A stretch of 64,000 nt of DNA, taken from NCBI GenBank assembly GCA_900239685.1, contig OENT01000578.1, forward strand, positions 1 through 64,000, written 5' to 3'. Every line of letters begins with the position of its first letter. Positions within the stretch are counted from its first letter, which is position 1. The position numbers were made by a program, and so were the translations under genes. The notes beneath the pieces were generated by a model. The model saw only the letters and a program-made list of their open reading frames with translations. It was not told the origin of the DNA and searched no databases. The stretch is from Rotaria macrura. Lineage: Eukaryota; Rotifera; Eurotatoria; Philodinida; Philodinidae. This document shows, piece after piece, positions 45,490 to 59,749 of the stretch.

Positions 45490-47829
45490 CAACTTAAACA
45501 GTGACCTATCTTTATCAGCCGATATTCTATTTAAGTTCTTCACTGTTTCAAAGAAGGTTTTTGTAAATAAATTTCTTATTTTAATTTATTTTAATCAGCG
45601 AATGTGCATCTAACAATAAAAAAGAGTATATATAAGATGCTTTTCAACATTTTCCCCTTATAATAAGTCCATTTTCAGATGATGAATAATGGGGTAGGTT
45701 TTCAATAATGCATAAATAAACTTGACACTGATTGATATCATAAATTGAAAAGGCGCATCAGACAATAATGCTTTTTTAATGACTCGTACAAAATCATGCT
45801 TCTTACACACCATGTGAAGGGCTTTATTTAAACATAAAATGCTTTTTATACTGACACAGGCGTTTTACGTAAGTAAAGTGAACACAATATTTGTTCAAAA
45901 TCAAATTTCAAGTACAAATCGACGAACTCTATTTGATGGTATGCTCAGATTCCGAATAACTCAATGAATGCTTTTCTTCAGTTTTTCTATAGCGCCATCT
46001 ATCAACTAAATTACTGTATGTTTTGCTATCGAGAAACGGGACATTAAGGTTAGATAGAACTGACTCAGTTGTGTTTGTAACAGATTCCAAGACGAATATG
46101 AGCAACGATTAATTAACTTATATGATGCTAACTTTACTTAAGCAAGATTTCCAACTCTTAGAATTTAGAAAAACTACTGAAATATTTATGGATGACACGA
46201 ATGCTCAACCAATTGTTTGATTTGTTTTTCAAATAGTTTATTCAAAGCTTAATCTATTGTTATAATGAAAAAAGCAGCATGTAATAGTAGATAAACATTC
46301 GACATACCAGTGGTGACATTGAAATTTACCATCGAATTCAAGTGTGAAAACTACTGACATTTCATAATTATTAAAAGAATGAACTTATCTTCATGAAGTC
46401 AACTTTAATCAACTGAATTAAACGTGACGTTCATTTTTGACAGTATGAATTGATAAATTCAATTGTGTATCCGTTCGTGTAATATTATTCATTAGAAATT
46501 TTTCTTTCATTTTGCAGTTGGTTTACTTATATGAATAGGCAAATAAGTCCAAAGAGAATTATGAAAAAAGAAATGAAGAATATGTTCAATTGGACATTGT
46601 AACAATGAATATTTCTACATGTTCTCGCAATTAATCATGACACATATACATATAAAAATATATAAAAATCTCTTTAGAAAAGGAAAAGAATAAATTAAGT
46701 TTCGGGTTATTCGAGCACAAAGACCTTTCGTAAGTTTCATATCGCTAGGCCACTGATAAGATGATGCATTGATCAAAGTTTGAAATTCGCAGAAAATTCT
46801 ATCAAATTCAAAATGGTAACGAAATCAAACAACATTAGAGAATCCGTTGCAAAGAAATCGGAGCCTAATAAATCTTTGAAAAAAAGTGTAATAGCTTCTT
46901 TTGAATTCATGTATTGATTTGCCCGATCGACTCAGAACTCTAACTACAAGAGAACAAAAAGAGTACCAACTACAGTACCCAATAGACTACTTAAAACACT
47001 TACCAACATATTGTATTCAGTCTCGTTCATCAGAAGACTTTATGATTGGCTCACTGCTATTCTTAAGTCAATCTTAATTAGTTTTAAATGAAAATTTGTT
47101 AACGACAATAACGGCTCGTGAAAGTGAAACAATAAGTAGATGAGAAAAAAAAAGAAGTTTGATGTCTATTAATCATATTCTTCAACTATTTATAGATCTT
47201 AATATAAAAAATGACTTCTTTGATTCTCCATCATCAATTGTAGAAAGCATTGAATATGATCAAGTTGATTCTTCATAAGAATTTGTCATTCATTTCTCAA
47301 TGAGGGTAAGTCGACGTGACATACTTTATTTGTTCCCTTTTTTCAATCAGTTCATCGAAGAATATTATGAGAACACCAATATCATTCTTCACATCAATAG
47401 AAATACAGGAGAGAGTCCATCGGACAGAATCGAAATTTAGAGTATCTTTCAATCTGATGTGTTTGATATTTTTTATCCACTAATCCGGTAAAAGATGTTT
47501 GTATGTTTATTATTGTAACAAATCAAATCGGAAGTTTGATTCCATATGCGTGAATGGTTTGACAAAAAAAACCATAGTAACTTTTATTTTTTGTACGCAC
47601 ATATGTTATTTTCCCGAAAAGTACTGTCATGAATTTTACATATTGATAAATATGATCTAGTCTATAAAAAATCATTAAAAAAAGAAGAAGAAAAAAACAA
47701 TGGCTACATTCTATTCTCTGAGTACTAACAGTAATAAGAATAAATTCATTCAAAAACAGGAATATGCATCTCACGTTTGATGCAAAGCAGAAAATTTCCT
47801 GAGAAAATTCTATAAATTAGTATTTGATT
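45490..47829. other. Intergenic, no supported feature
   Basis: AT-rich sequence with no coding exon or repeat that I can support. It separates the plus-strand calcium-loop gene from the 3' end of the minus-strand ODF2-like gene. Confidence 0.4.
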
Positions 47830-50800
47830 TCATGTAGTTGTATATTGTGTGAAAGATGTTGGAAGTGTTTCATGAAATAGACTTGTATAGGTTGTTTTAA
47901 TAGAATTGATATAATTTTGTAGAGTTCGATTTCTACTGTTGGTTTGTTCTAATTTATCTTTCAATTCATTCAATTGAGATTTGAAAGATCGTTCGAGTTC
48001 ATCTTTTTCTCGTCTTAATTGTGAATATTCGAGACGAAGTCTTGACATTTGTTGTTCAAGATCAAAGTTATCTTTTGGAAGAAAACGTTCCTATGAGAAA
48101 GAACTTATTATTATAAGAATAGAAACATATTTTTAATTACTTTGGAAGCATATAGATCGTCTCGAACTTTAAAATCTGTTGTAGTTGAACCAATTTGCTT
48201 ACTAGTTGATGGTAATTCGTAGGCTTGAGAATTAAGACGATGCTAGAAAAAATTTCAAAAACAATACTAACTATCGATAGGTAATCGTAATTATTTTCTG
48301 ATTGTTTTGAATGATCTGAACGAAATCATATTTCGAACTGTAACACTCAGTTACATATTAAGATGATTACTTTTCTTTTGAATGAATAGATTTTAAAAAA
48401 AAACAGTTATAAATTCTTTACTTGTAAACTTCGTATTTCTTCCTCTTTTGCATTGAGTGTTCTTGTCAATTTTTCATTATCCTTCTCTAAAGACATTATT
48501 TTTCTGAAAAAGTATAAATGACAATGAACAATAATTGAATTTTCATTTGAGATTTGTTACCGTTGAAGAGTGGAAATGTCATCATCCGATAAAGACTGAT
48601 TGGAATTATTTCGATAAGTCGGAGGAGATTGATTTAGAAAATTTGATTGTAAAGGTTTACGCGTTCTAAGTTCTTCAATATCCTTTTGAAGTTTTTCTTT
48701 TTCTCCTTCAGCTTGTTTTAATAATTCAGGCAATGGTTCAAGTTCTTCGATACGTTTTTGTAATCGACTGCGTGTTTTTTCTAATTCAATTTCAGACAAA
48801 TGATTTCTACTACCATTGGCAGATGCCTTCAATGTCTGTGTGTGTAATTGTGATTTATATTCATTGGCTAGTTGTTCAGCTTGTTTTAGTTTTTCTGCTA
48901 AACGTCTAATTTCTAAATCTTTGTCACCGTTTAATTCGTGGTTATCATCAGATGATTTCGTTTTCCGTTCATGTAACTGCTGATCATGATCATATAAATT
49001 ATTTTGTAATCTGTCAATCATGATTGCCTTCGTTGTTGTTTCAACATTTGATGGTGATGTACCACGAGAAAAAGTAATCGATGGTTTAAGTTTAATAGAT
49101 CGACGAGAATGACTACATGAACAATGACCACGTTGAAGATCACGTTCTAATGACTATTAAGACAAAAAATAATCAACATTTAACAATTAATGTAGTACGT
49201 AATTCTAGATGAATTTTTCATGTGATTACTGTTAATTAGTAAGAATCATTTTCAACAGTCGATGAAGAAATGAATTACAACACAGGTGAAACATGCCATA
49301 TCCGATAAGACTTTAAAATAGCATATTTCACATATCAACATTTTTCGTACAGTTGAAAGAGCATATTATGATGCAGATTATTAGTTTTCTATCGAAGAAA
49401 AGAGTTTGCCAGTTAAATGACTCGAAAATTTCTCTAACAAGGACGCTCCAATTATGCAAGTGTTTCTATATAATTATAATAGAAATAATGGTTAATTTAA
49501 AAGAACAACTGCGGTAGACAGCACATCTTGACACTATCCTGTCAAGTGAAAAAAACGTTCTATTGGGTACATTGAAGTTCTTACAAGAATTTTCGGACAC
49601 AAGGTCGGCACCAATTGGTTTTTTTTGGAGAAAACGATGTACAACATAGACCAATAAATCATTTATGAAAGACTGATATTCGGACTATCTTCCTTTAGAC
49701 TTAGTTCAACTTTCAAATTTTCGATAATAACCGATTTTATCTGAGGAGTAGGAGACGAAAGTTTTCTATGGTTAATGTTTCAGAATATCTGAAGATATAA
49801 ACGTTTTTTCAATGACAAATCGTTCAAAAGCTTCGCTAATGTTCGACTAATAGGCTTGAAATAAAGTCACTTATCTCTACTTCTAATGAACATCATAATG
49901 GGTCAGAAAATCTTCATTTTTTTTATTCATGAACGCATTTCATCTATATTAATTTGTCAAAATAGAATTCTTCAACGCAAAACACAATAGTCGACGTTGA
50001 TTTTGTTCACTAAAAAAAGTATCATCAAGATTAAAATAAGTCATGATATTTGTTGTGCAACATACTATTACTAATATGGAATAGAAATCAATCTTACTCG
50101 TAGAGCACATTGTAATCGATGAATTTCTCCTTCTTTGGTATATAATTCTCGTTGAAGATGAGCACGATTATGTTCTAATGATGTTTTCATTGTATCGAAA
50201 CCAATAGCGTGTGTTCTTGTACGTTCAAGTTCAGTTTGTAAAGCAATATTATCTTTCTCTCTTTCCATTAGTAGACGTCTAATTTGTTGATTTTCATGTT
50301 TAAGTTCATGAATATGTGTTTTTAATGTATCATATTTATCATTCATAAGACCATGTTCAACTTCTAAATGATATTGATGTTGAAGGAATTTTTTAAGTTT
50401 ACTATTTGAACATTCAAATTGTTCAATCAAATGTAACAATTCGTTTCGATGTTGATACAATTGTTCAACTTCAAATGACACGGTTTGATCGTCCTAAAGG
50501 CATGCATATACTTAGATATATGTAGAAAAAAAAAATTTCTCGTTCTTTCTCTCACTTGACTAATATTAAAACAGAAGCCGCATGTATAAATTTACAAATG
50601 AACGCTTTGCAAATAGAACGAAAAGAAAACTTTGACTTGCTTTTTTAATATTCTTGAAATCATTTACGACATCACTAGTTCAAGTTTGCGATATAAGAGG
50701 TTCAATTTCAATCAAAGACATCACTGAAGGATTTCTATACAATTATGTAATATTTTGAAATATTGAAAGTCATCCGTGAAAATTTTTTTTGTTCAAAAAT

Positions 50801-53800
50801 CAAACTAGCAAATAATCAATATTAGAAGTTCGACATTATTTTCTTATTTTTTGTACAGTTTTATTTTTCATGAGGAGACTTGAATTACTGGTAGTCGATT
50901 TTCGATAGTAGAATACTCAAGAATGAAGCCTATTTTTAAATTGTATTCAGACTATTAGGCTTGCAGAACTTTAGATGAGTGAGTTTATAGTAAGGTGAAC
51001 GAAGTGAAAACTACATGTTGAATTCGATTATATCCAGCATGTTCAAAAAAAACCTATTCAATAGTACCAAAACTTTCAAAAATCATATTCTCAGAAAATT
51101 TCATTGTTTTTGAAAAGACTTTCTTCGCAGTTCTTTTATAAATTTACTGCAGTTTTCATAGTTTGTTTTTCTGAATCTAAGAGACAAATTGATTCTAAAA
51201 ATGTCGTTTCGAATGATTTAGTGTTCGCTCAAGTGTTCAAGAAAATGTCATCCTTGTCAATCATTCAAGATAGTCACTTCTCTTCATGAAAAGTGCATCA
51301 GGTTCATTTTTAACATAGGCAAAGTTTTAAAAATCTGGGGATTATTTTAAATTCACTCTCTTTCTTTGTTGAGCTATGCCTTTTAATTTGACTATATTTG
51401 AAATTAGAAAGGTTTTTCATAATTTCATAGAAAATCTGTCAATCAAAGTTAATCTTCTCGTCGTCTTTTTATTGGTTTACAATGATTAGAAATTCTGGAA
51501 AAGCAGCTAAAACGTTTATTTATTTTACGAAAGGCAAACACAAAGGTCAGTCCAAAGGACTGCTTATATCTTAGCAGAAGAACTGAAAATCAAAGTAACA
51601 GTTAATGTTAACCTAAAGCATCTGAACTAACTGTTATGTTTGCGTAATGCTTTTCAAAATGAAAGACTACTTTGTCCATCGTTTCCTTTTTCTTCTTTAC
51701 TATTGATTCCACTGCTTTCTCAATACTTTTCTAAAAATCCAAGTTGGAAAAACTTGCAGATCAATACGGTATTAGAATGACTTTCACCCCAAAATTTCAC
51801 AGCGAACTCAATTGTATTGAGGGTCTGTGAGCAGACCAAAAACATTTCGTGAGAAAAAGAACAAATCAAACGTTTCCAACAACACTCACATTTATTGAAA
51901 GTTCCAGGACTGATTTTATCGAAAAAAAATGTTGTCATGAAGCTTTCTAGAAGATTTTGTTGGATTTTAATAGCCAAAGATTGAGGAGATTCGTAGGAAG
52001 AACTATTAAAATTATATTTTAGCTCATTCTGTTAAGGTACTCTACAACGTCATTGTTATGTCACAAATGCAAATTTAGAAGGTACAAGATAATAGGTTTT
52101 TTAAACAATCTAGTTTTTCCTTGATATCAGAAAAATATTGTAGCCTTCTAATGATAATCAGATGCTATGAAGGCAATATAACCACTAATAAAACGTCTGA
52201 TTGGTTATTTCATCGATCGTGTTCATCTATCTAAAAAGGCGTAAATAACAGCGAAGTACACGTTTTAGCTGCTTTTCCAGAATTTCTAATCATTGTAAAC
52301 CAATAAAAAGACGACGAGAAGATTAACTTTGATTGACAGATTTTTATGAAATTAAAAGGCATAGCTCAACAAAGAAAGAGAGTGAATTTAAAATAATCCC
52401 CAGATTTTTAAAACTTTGCCTAAGTTTAAAATGTACCTGATGCACTTTTCATGAAGAGAAGTGACTATCTTGAATGATTGACAAGAATGACATTTTCTTG
52501 AACACTTGAGCCAACACTAAATCATTCGAAACGACATTTTTAGAATCAATTTGTCTCTTAGATTCAGATAAACAAACTATGAAAACTGCAGTAAATTTAT
52601 AAAAGAACTGCGAAAAAAGTTTTGGTACTATTGAATAGGTTTTTTTTGAACATGCTGGATATAATCGGATTCAACATATCAAGTTGTAATCATCAGTGGT
52701 GCGAAAAAATCAAGACTTCTCGAAGTTTGCACTTCTCAATATAAAGAGACGTTACAATTTTACTTATTCGATAGCCGTAAGAATTAAACATAAGTGAAAA
52801 ATAGAATAATGTATTTAACTTATGCACATAATAATATAATTGAAAACAGCATACATCAATCGGCGGTGACCTTCTCGCTGAAATAAGTCTTATAGCGTTT
52901 TTCTAAAAAAAATACTTGAACCCATTAGAATCAGACAAAGAGACATTTTATGCACTTGAACATAGGTTTCCGTCTCGTTCCTCTCATTATAAAAGCTCAA
53001 GAGTTCTATTGAGCTAGCCGAGAAAAATTTGTCACTTAAAAGATGATCTATCAAAAGGACGTGTGTTGAACTTATTTCATGGTTTTCGCTCTAGTATGTC
53101 AAACAAAAGAACTATCTGATAATTGTCTCAAGTAAAACAAAAGTATTTTACCGTAAACTAGACAAAAACTAAGAGGAAAAAATATCAGAATAGATGTCAA
53201 TGTTTACGTAGATGAATTTTATCTTGGTTAATTGAAGTAAATGCATTCAATTGTGAGTTTTTATTTGATTGAACTAGAAAATTCATTTAATCATGATAAC
53301 TAAATTTACATCGAAACGAAATAGATTTTTGAAGACCAGTATCTCAGTTACAACCTATATCCATGTAGTTTCCATAATAGAATGAAAATTATTACTCGCA
53401 AGAGTTCAAAAACTACACAAATATATTCCATATTCTTTGTATTTGTCAAATCAGTTTTCTACATGTGCTTTCTCCCAACGTTGATGGAATTTTTCATCGA
53501 CACATTTCTCCCGAGTATTTCCTGAAGGTAAGAACTATATGTTTTAAGAGAAGTATCATTAACAATTCAAATTAAGAAAAAAAATCTTGCTATCTTAGCG
53601 CTTGCAAAGCTGAAATGTGGAAATTCCATGAATTTTTTAAGGCTTATTATACTAATCAAAAATAAGCCAACTATAAAATATCTATGAGACGATGGTTGTT
53701 TTCTCATGAGACTCGATTTTTACTCAATCCTTCATTTCTATTAGTATTCGATTCATACAGAAATATTGGTTATCTTTCTCTATCTTTCTTTCTCTTAAAA

Positions 53801-56373
53801 TTACCGACCATCTGTTACTGTTTGTTTAGATCTTTAGGTGCTTTCATATGCAGTGATGGCTAAGTTCGACAAGAAATTTGTACTCATGTAATTCTTTTGT
53901 TAAGAATTAAAGTTCACGTGAACTCCATCCAAACAACACAGAAATCCGGTGAGTTTCTTCTGAGATTAATTTCTTTTTATGCTCCACTCGACACATTCAT
54001 CACTGACTAGTAAAATCGTGTGCCGTGAATTGAAGAAACAAAAGGTTGAAAATCTTCTGACTACTTACAGAATACTTATTAGAGTTTTAATAAAACCAAG
54101 GATTAGTTGTTGACTGCGTCCTACTGTTATCCTCTGAAATAGACAACATGATAGATTCATTTTATATTTAGTTGCTTATTATCAATTTTCGATAATCAGT
54201 AGATTCTTGCATGAAATGGAATAATTAAATCTATGATACGGCTTAACGAGTTTATCATAGGAATGTTTACAAAGTTCATAGTTTATCCTTTGAGATGAAT
54301 AATTCAAATCGAATGAGTATTATAATGTTTAATTTTCTATAGTCTCATTTGAATTTTTGATTATCAAATTCGATTAGTATTGATGAAAGTTTGAATTATA
54401 TATTATAAATCTCTATCAGATTATTTCATACACGACTTTATACTTATTTCCATTAAATCAATAAGAATTAACATGTATTTGTATCTGACTCTCGTATCAA
54501 TTGACAATCAAATGTGACCAAACAGAGCCGATGACATTCCACATCTTATTATTATTATTCCATAGTACTCGGTAAGAGTTAAATTTAGAAATGAATTTTT
54601 CAAATCTAATTCGATATTGATCCATGCGTTACGAACTAACATACAACAGATGAATAGAAAGTATTCAAATAAAGAGAACTATAATAAAACAATGAAATAC
54701 GATGAGCTTATGTAAAATATTTTCTAAATTCTTGACTATGAGCTGCGAGCAGAAACACAATGAACTTCTATTATGTTAGAAAATTATTAATTCTGAAGTC
54801 GCATATGCGATCAACGCAAGATTTAACATGACATCTCATGAATAAAAAAAAAGAAAATAATGACTATACGCCTATTTTTGAGAGAAAACAATCTAATGCC
54901 GATGATTTTATGCAGGCTTTCCGCATTGATTCTTTTATTTTAGAACACTAAGACGTACGTAAAAAACTTGAAACCATTCAACTCGATAATCATTAATCAT
55001 GACGTAGTAATCTACACACGAGTAGAATGCAATCGTAGGAAACCTTAGTATTATTATTTTTGATGCGTATGCAATCATAAGATTTCTCAAATCTTTTGAG
55101 GTACGTTTCTTTTTGAAAACTATTACTAAAATGTATGATGACTTTTCTAAAGCATGATGAAAGAGTAACCTATGAACATATATGCATACGTACGAGTTTA
55201 AGTTTTGTAAGAATATCTGTTACTAAAGATAATTTTTTAATGATTTGTGCAACATCAGTTTCTGAATCAGCTAATGTTACTAATAGCTGCTCTCGTTCAG
55301 GATTAAGACGAATCGGACCTTTTGTTGGTGTTGTACTTCGTGCTCGTCGACTACTACAATGATCGATTCATTGAGAAGAAGAAAAACAAAGAAATCAACG
55401 AACTTGTGAATAATTGAATCATCTTGAAACGAAACTTTCGGTGTCGTAGTTCGTCGTTCTTGATTTTCATCGGCACTTGATGAACGATTATTATTACGTA
55501 TTGGTGAAAGTGATTTCGAACGAGATAATTGCTTTGTTGAACGAGGTAAACGTTGTTGACAAGTTTGTTGAAATTTTTCTAATTCGATTAAAGATGAATC
55601 AATATCCGAACGAAGTCGATCAGTATTCTCTTGATTAGCATGATTACGATTCTATTTAAAGAGTATGTCAGTTCAAATTTTATACCGATAAGCAAAGATC
55701 GTCTATTTGTTTTTTTAATGGACTTACAAGTTCTTTCAACAGATCGATACCTTCAACAACTGCTCGAACACGTGTTTCATAGCTTTGAATATCCGCTATA
55801 AATGTTTCACTTTCCTTCGCTGACATAGTATTCGTTTGAGAATCAAGGCTTGTATTATGTTTATCCTGTTCATGACTCGAACTATCGTCCTCGTCGATAA
55901 GAATCTCAGTGACTGGATTTATTTCTAAACGTGATGTTGGATTCTATAAACATGAAATATCAAGAAATAAAATAATTAACATGACTTTCAAGACACACCT
56001 GCCAAGAAATTCTCTGTCCTTTTGTTGAACGACCTGGTGCTGGAACCCTAAAATTAGGAGAAGAAGAAAAATCATCGAGTATATGTTCACAAACATTATC
56101 AATTGATTCATACCATGGTTCTCGATTAGATGATGAACTTCGAGAACGAACTGGTAAACCTAATTTAGGAACAACAACTTGTTTCGGAATATGTGACGAC
56201 GGTGATAACATAGTTTTTGTTTTCTTCGTTTTAATTTTGTTCATAGCACGTGTTGTACGTGTTCGAGGTGTTTGCCGACTTTTACGACCAGACATTTTGA
56301 TGTCATTCTGATTTGTTGATCCGTTACGAAGTTCATTTTCAATATGAACATCAACAGGAGCAATGGCTTGCAT
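47830..56373 (-). CDS. ODF2: ODF2/cenexin-like centriole coiled-coil protein
   Basis: Exons in transcript order: 56373-55999, 55943-55728, 55651-55431, about 55356-55194, then 50493-50098, 49153-48561, 48503-48422, 48242-48141 and 48090-47830. The last five join in phase to 477 aa. The N-terminal part is basic and Ser/Arg-rich; the rest is nearly all heptad coiled coil. The C-terminus, LEQQMSRLRLEYSQLRREKD then LKDKLEQTNSRNRTLQNYI, matches the highly conserved end of vertebrate ODF2 (SQLRRSRDD, DLKDRLEQSESTNRSMQNY). LEPLPELLKQAE and SLEHNRAHLQRELYTKEGEI also match internal ODF2 segments. ODF2/cenexin builds the subdistal appendages of the mother centriole and supports cilia. The 4.7-kb intron 55193-50494 may hide further exons and holds a foldback element. 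The first exon may open at an acceptor rather than at its ATG. Confidence 0.8.
51015..52677. mobile_element. 1.66-kb foldback element in the ODF2-like intron
   Basis: Arms 51015-51512 and 52261-52677 are inverted copies at high identity, from ATGTTGAATTCGATTATATC at the outer left to its complement at the outer right, through GATGCACTTTTCATGAAGAG, CAAAGAAAGAGAGTG and CCAGAATTTCTAATCATTG. The left arm has an extra block of about 60 bp near 51386-51440. The 750-bp centre has no transposase motif. High identity of the arms points to recent origin or gene conversion between them. No clear target duplication was found. It could be a foldback transposon or a local inverted duplication. Confidence 0.75.
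52680..55190. other. Long intron remainder of the ODF2-like gene
   Basis: AT-rich and inside the 4.7-kb gap between the fourth and fifth exons of the ODF2-like gene. Extra exons of that gene are expected from family length but I could not identify them. Confidence 0.35.
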
Positions 56374-57105
56374 CTAGAAATGTGCAGAAATGACAATTTA
56401 CAATATCTGATCATCGATTAACTTATTTTCCTTTGTTTAATTAGTAACCATATTGATCTTGCGATAATTCATTAACTAAGTTATATCCTCTAGATTGAAT
56501 GAAAGTGCGACATTTCTATCATGTTGACTTCGAGTGACATCTAACTAGAATACATGCATAATGCAAAGCGTTGGGAACTTATGACCTCGTTTTCGTAAAT
56601 GAAAACAACCCACGATAGAATTATGCATCATAGTTCATAAATGAAAAACGTTTTTCATATAGGAACTCATCTTAAAACAATTATCGTACACTGATACGAC
56701 GGCGGCTGACTTTGGAACAAGTAGTACGACGTGATGTATCTCAACTATTTAATTACGATATTTGATTGTAGTTGTAATATTAATGAGCAATAGAAATACT
56801 ATTGATTTTCTGAATTGAATAAGAATCTGGTTGCATAGGAACTTCCATTGAGACATGCGTTTTAGTCAGTTCCGCTCTTTTTCAAAGAAAACATGAAACT
56901 ATACCATGGATGCTGTTTCCAATATGCACTTGTGACTCTCTTGAATTAGAATTGTGAAAATATATTCATGCAAGCATTATGAGCATAATCAATAAGATAG
57001 TAAGTAGTATTCGTTGCAGTTGATGTAATGCTTTTTTTCTGTATGCTAAAATTTCCCTCGCCCTGCCGCATGTATGCGTTTATCACATTGGATTTAGTTT
57101 AGCTT

Positions 57106-57501
57106 CCCAGGTCGATCATTGCGGATGTTCGTAACGGTGTCTTAAACGGGGGAAAACGGTGCCATTACGGGCCGTAATCCGTCAGCTCGTTTTATGATCC
57201 GCCGTTTAGTGCAGTAAACGATCATCGTTTTGCGCCGTATGTTAGCCGCAAAACTGTATTCCAAAAAATGACCTCCATACAATATCGTGTAATATTATAC
57301 AATATTACTTCTCGCATTACTTTCGGAGTACCGTTTTACGGCTAACTTACGGCGAAAAACAATCGCCATTTCTTGTAAAAAAAGATGATCGTTTACTGCA
57401 CTAAACGGCCGATCATAAAACGGGCTGACGGATTACGTCGTGTAATAGCGCCGTTTTTCACCGTTTACGGTATTTTACGACGTCGTTTTCTTTGACCTGG
57501 G
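57106..57501. mobile_element. CCCAGG-ended foldback element, copy 2
   Basis: Ends CCCAGGTC and GACCTGGG are perfect 8-bp inverted repeats. Inverted pairing continues for about 150 bp on each side, for example CCGTTTAGTGCAGTAAACGA near 57199 and its complement near 57391. It is more GC-rich than its flanks and lacks coding capacity. It is related in tips and content to 3972-4281, but better preserved. Confidence 0.8.
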
Positions 57502-57509
57502 TTATGAAA

Positions 57510-59160
57510 GATTCGAAAATCATTGAAGTTCGATAGATACACTAAGACGTTTTATCATGTAGGATAGAGAAACAATCCATATGAATATACATGTTTAACC
57601 TAGAACAAGTCAAATCGATAAACATTATCCTATGTTTATAAATAAGTAATGATGTTTTCACACAATGTCACAGGATTGGTGATTTGAAAAACAATTTTCA
57701 TATCATCACGTCCTCTTCTTTGTCAGATTTTATTTCTTATTCTGTGTGAATCTGAAAGTACTAATCTTAATAGATATATCTTTCGATGATCCTTGAAAAG
57801 AAATCCTTGTGAAAGGCTTTTGATTAATACTGCCGTTCACACAATAAGTAGAGAATGTAAAGGAAAAGAATAAGTTAAAAATAACAATGACTAGCTAATT
57901 GCTTCTCGTCCGATGCATGTATCATCTAAAATGAAACGACATCCTCGAGAATGTTTAGAAGCAACCGTCTATCATTCATTGATTCATTTCAATTCGATTT
58001 ATAGTACATATCCCATTTCTCCTTTGCTGAAAAAAAACACATTGATAGAATATGTGTGTCTTACTCTTCGAACTTTGTCTTTTTTTTTACTTTGTTATAA
58101 ACAACTCAAGATTCTCTCAGACGATAAATATAATTGCTCTGAATGGATCCTTGTTCAGCTCGTATGATTTAATTTGAGTGTAAACATAAACTTTAGAGCT
58201 CAAATAGAAAAATATTTTCCAACTTTTGACTCTAGTATCGGTTATTTAGTGTAAAAATGATGAAAAGAACATGATTATATAAATTTAAAAAAATCACAAG
58301 ATCAATACAGCTCTACTCCTGCTTTCTTTCATCATTCATTTTTTTTAAGATTAGTTTCTTCTCTACGTTTCATGAATTTATATTGAACAAAGTTGGAATG
58401 CCTTTAGAAACAAAATTATACTGCATTCCAACAATACCAATGCCACAATACATGTATCTATCACAGAGGTAAATTTTATCAGGCACGCAACATATTTGTA
58501 ACGTCTTATATTCCGATACATATTTTCTCTAGTTTCGTTCGTCCGTATTATGATTATCTGAACTTTTAAAATGCTCACTCAAAATCTAGCAGACTAATAT
58601 TCTTAAAAGACAATCAATGTGCGTATCGTGACACTAACTTGTCGCTATTAACTATCATGCAGATGTTTATTGTGATACGTTTGGCAATACTATTTTAAGA
58701 ATATAATGGAAAATAAGAGAATCATCGGAAGTCAATAGTATCGGAAAATGAATCAGTCATGAAGTTGAACCAGTGTGATATAGGCTGTTAGTTTTGACGA
58801 GGCACTACTATCGCAAGTAATCTTTCAAAATATGAACTCATCATCGACATTGAATCGTAATATTTTTCATGTAAATCTACAAACCATAGATGGCGTGCTG
58901 CAAAAGAAAACATAAAAATACAGCAAGGATGTTTAATTTACAAAAGTTGATTGACATCGAGCCCAACCTGTAACAAGAAGACATAAGACATATTCTTCAG
59001 ATCCTCAATTTTCTCAGTTCGTCTTCATTGACTGGTGTCTTATATGTTAACAATCTCTGTCGAAAGTCATTGTAATATAGTTTTAGTTAATGAAGAAATG
59101 AAAAAAAAGAAATGATCACAATTATAAATTTCACCAAAAATGCAATCTTATTCTATGAGT
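57510..59160. other. Intergenic, no supported feature
   Basis: AT-rich. The short frames at 57913-58167 (plus) and 58578-58378 (minus) have no recognisable features. Confidence 0.4.
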
Positions 59161-59167
59161 ACTATTG

Positions 59168-59745
59168 AGCCCCGACCTCCTCCTTCAAAAAAAAGTCAAT
59201 TTTCATCAAAAATTTCGAAATCGAGATAAATGTATCAGAAGATAGCCGGTGTGTCGCTCTTTAAAAATTGATGTAAGTTTTTACTCGAAACCTATTTTTC
59301 TGTATGCCCTTCAAAATAAAACGGAATTTTTGTCAAAACAACGTCTCAAATAATGAAAAAATTTGGTTCAAAAAATATTTTTCGTTTTGTCTCGATTCAC
59401 GACATGTCAAATGTGTAACCCAAATTTCTCAGTTCAAGTCACGATGATAAATTCAAGATGCAGGGCACTGCAGAGCCCTTTTTTCCAAAAACTGCCCTTC
59501 ATGTTGACATGCTTTTTCTAACAAAAATAAATTAAAGATATATCATAGACTTGAAACGAGACATGTGGGTTGCCGAATTCGCTATTTTTGAATCTTGTCA
59601 GATCTGTATCTCAGCCAAACATAGTGATAGAGAGCTGAAACTTTTGCCATAGCGTTTTCATAACAAGCCTAACATATGCTATGAGTTTCGTGCGAGCTGA
59701 ACATTTCTAGGCTAAGATGTGTTTTTGAGGGGGTGGCGGGGACCT
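59168..59745. mobile_element. Relative of the TTAA-flanked C/G-capped element
   Basis: Reading the minus strand from 59745, the sequence follows that of 31405 onward: AGGTCCCCGCCACCCCCTC, ATATGTTAGGCTTG, TTGGCTGAGATAC, AAAAATAGCGAATT, ATATATCTTTAATTT and GGGCTCTGCAGTGCCCTGCAT. It is therefore an inverted, shorter and diverged copy of the same family; the centre is deleted. The TTAA flank is not preserved. Confidence 0.72.
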
Positions 59746-59749
59746 AAAT

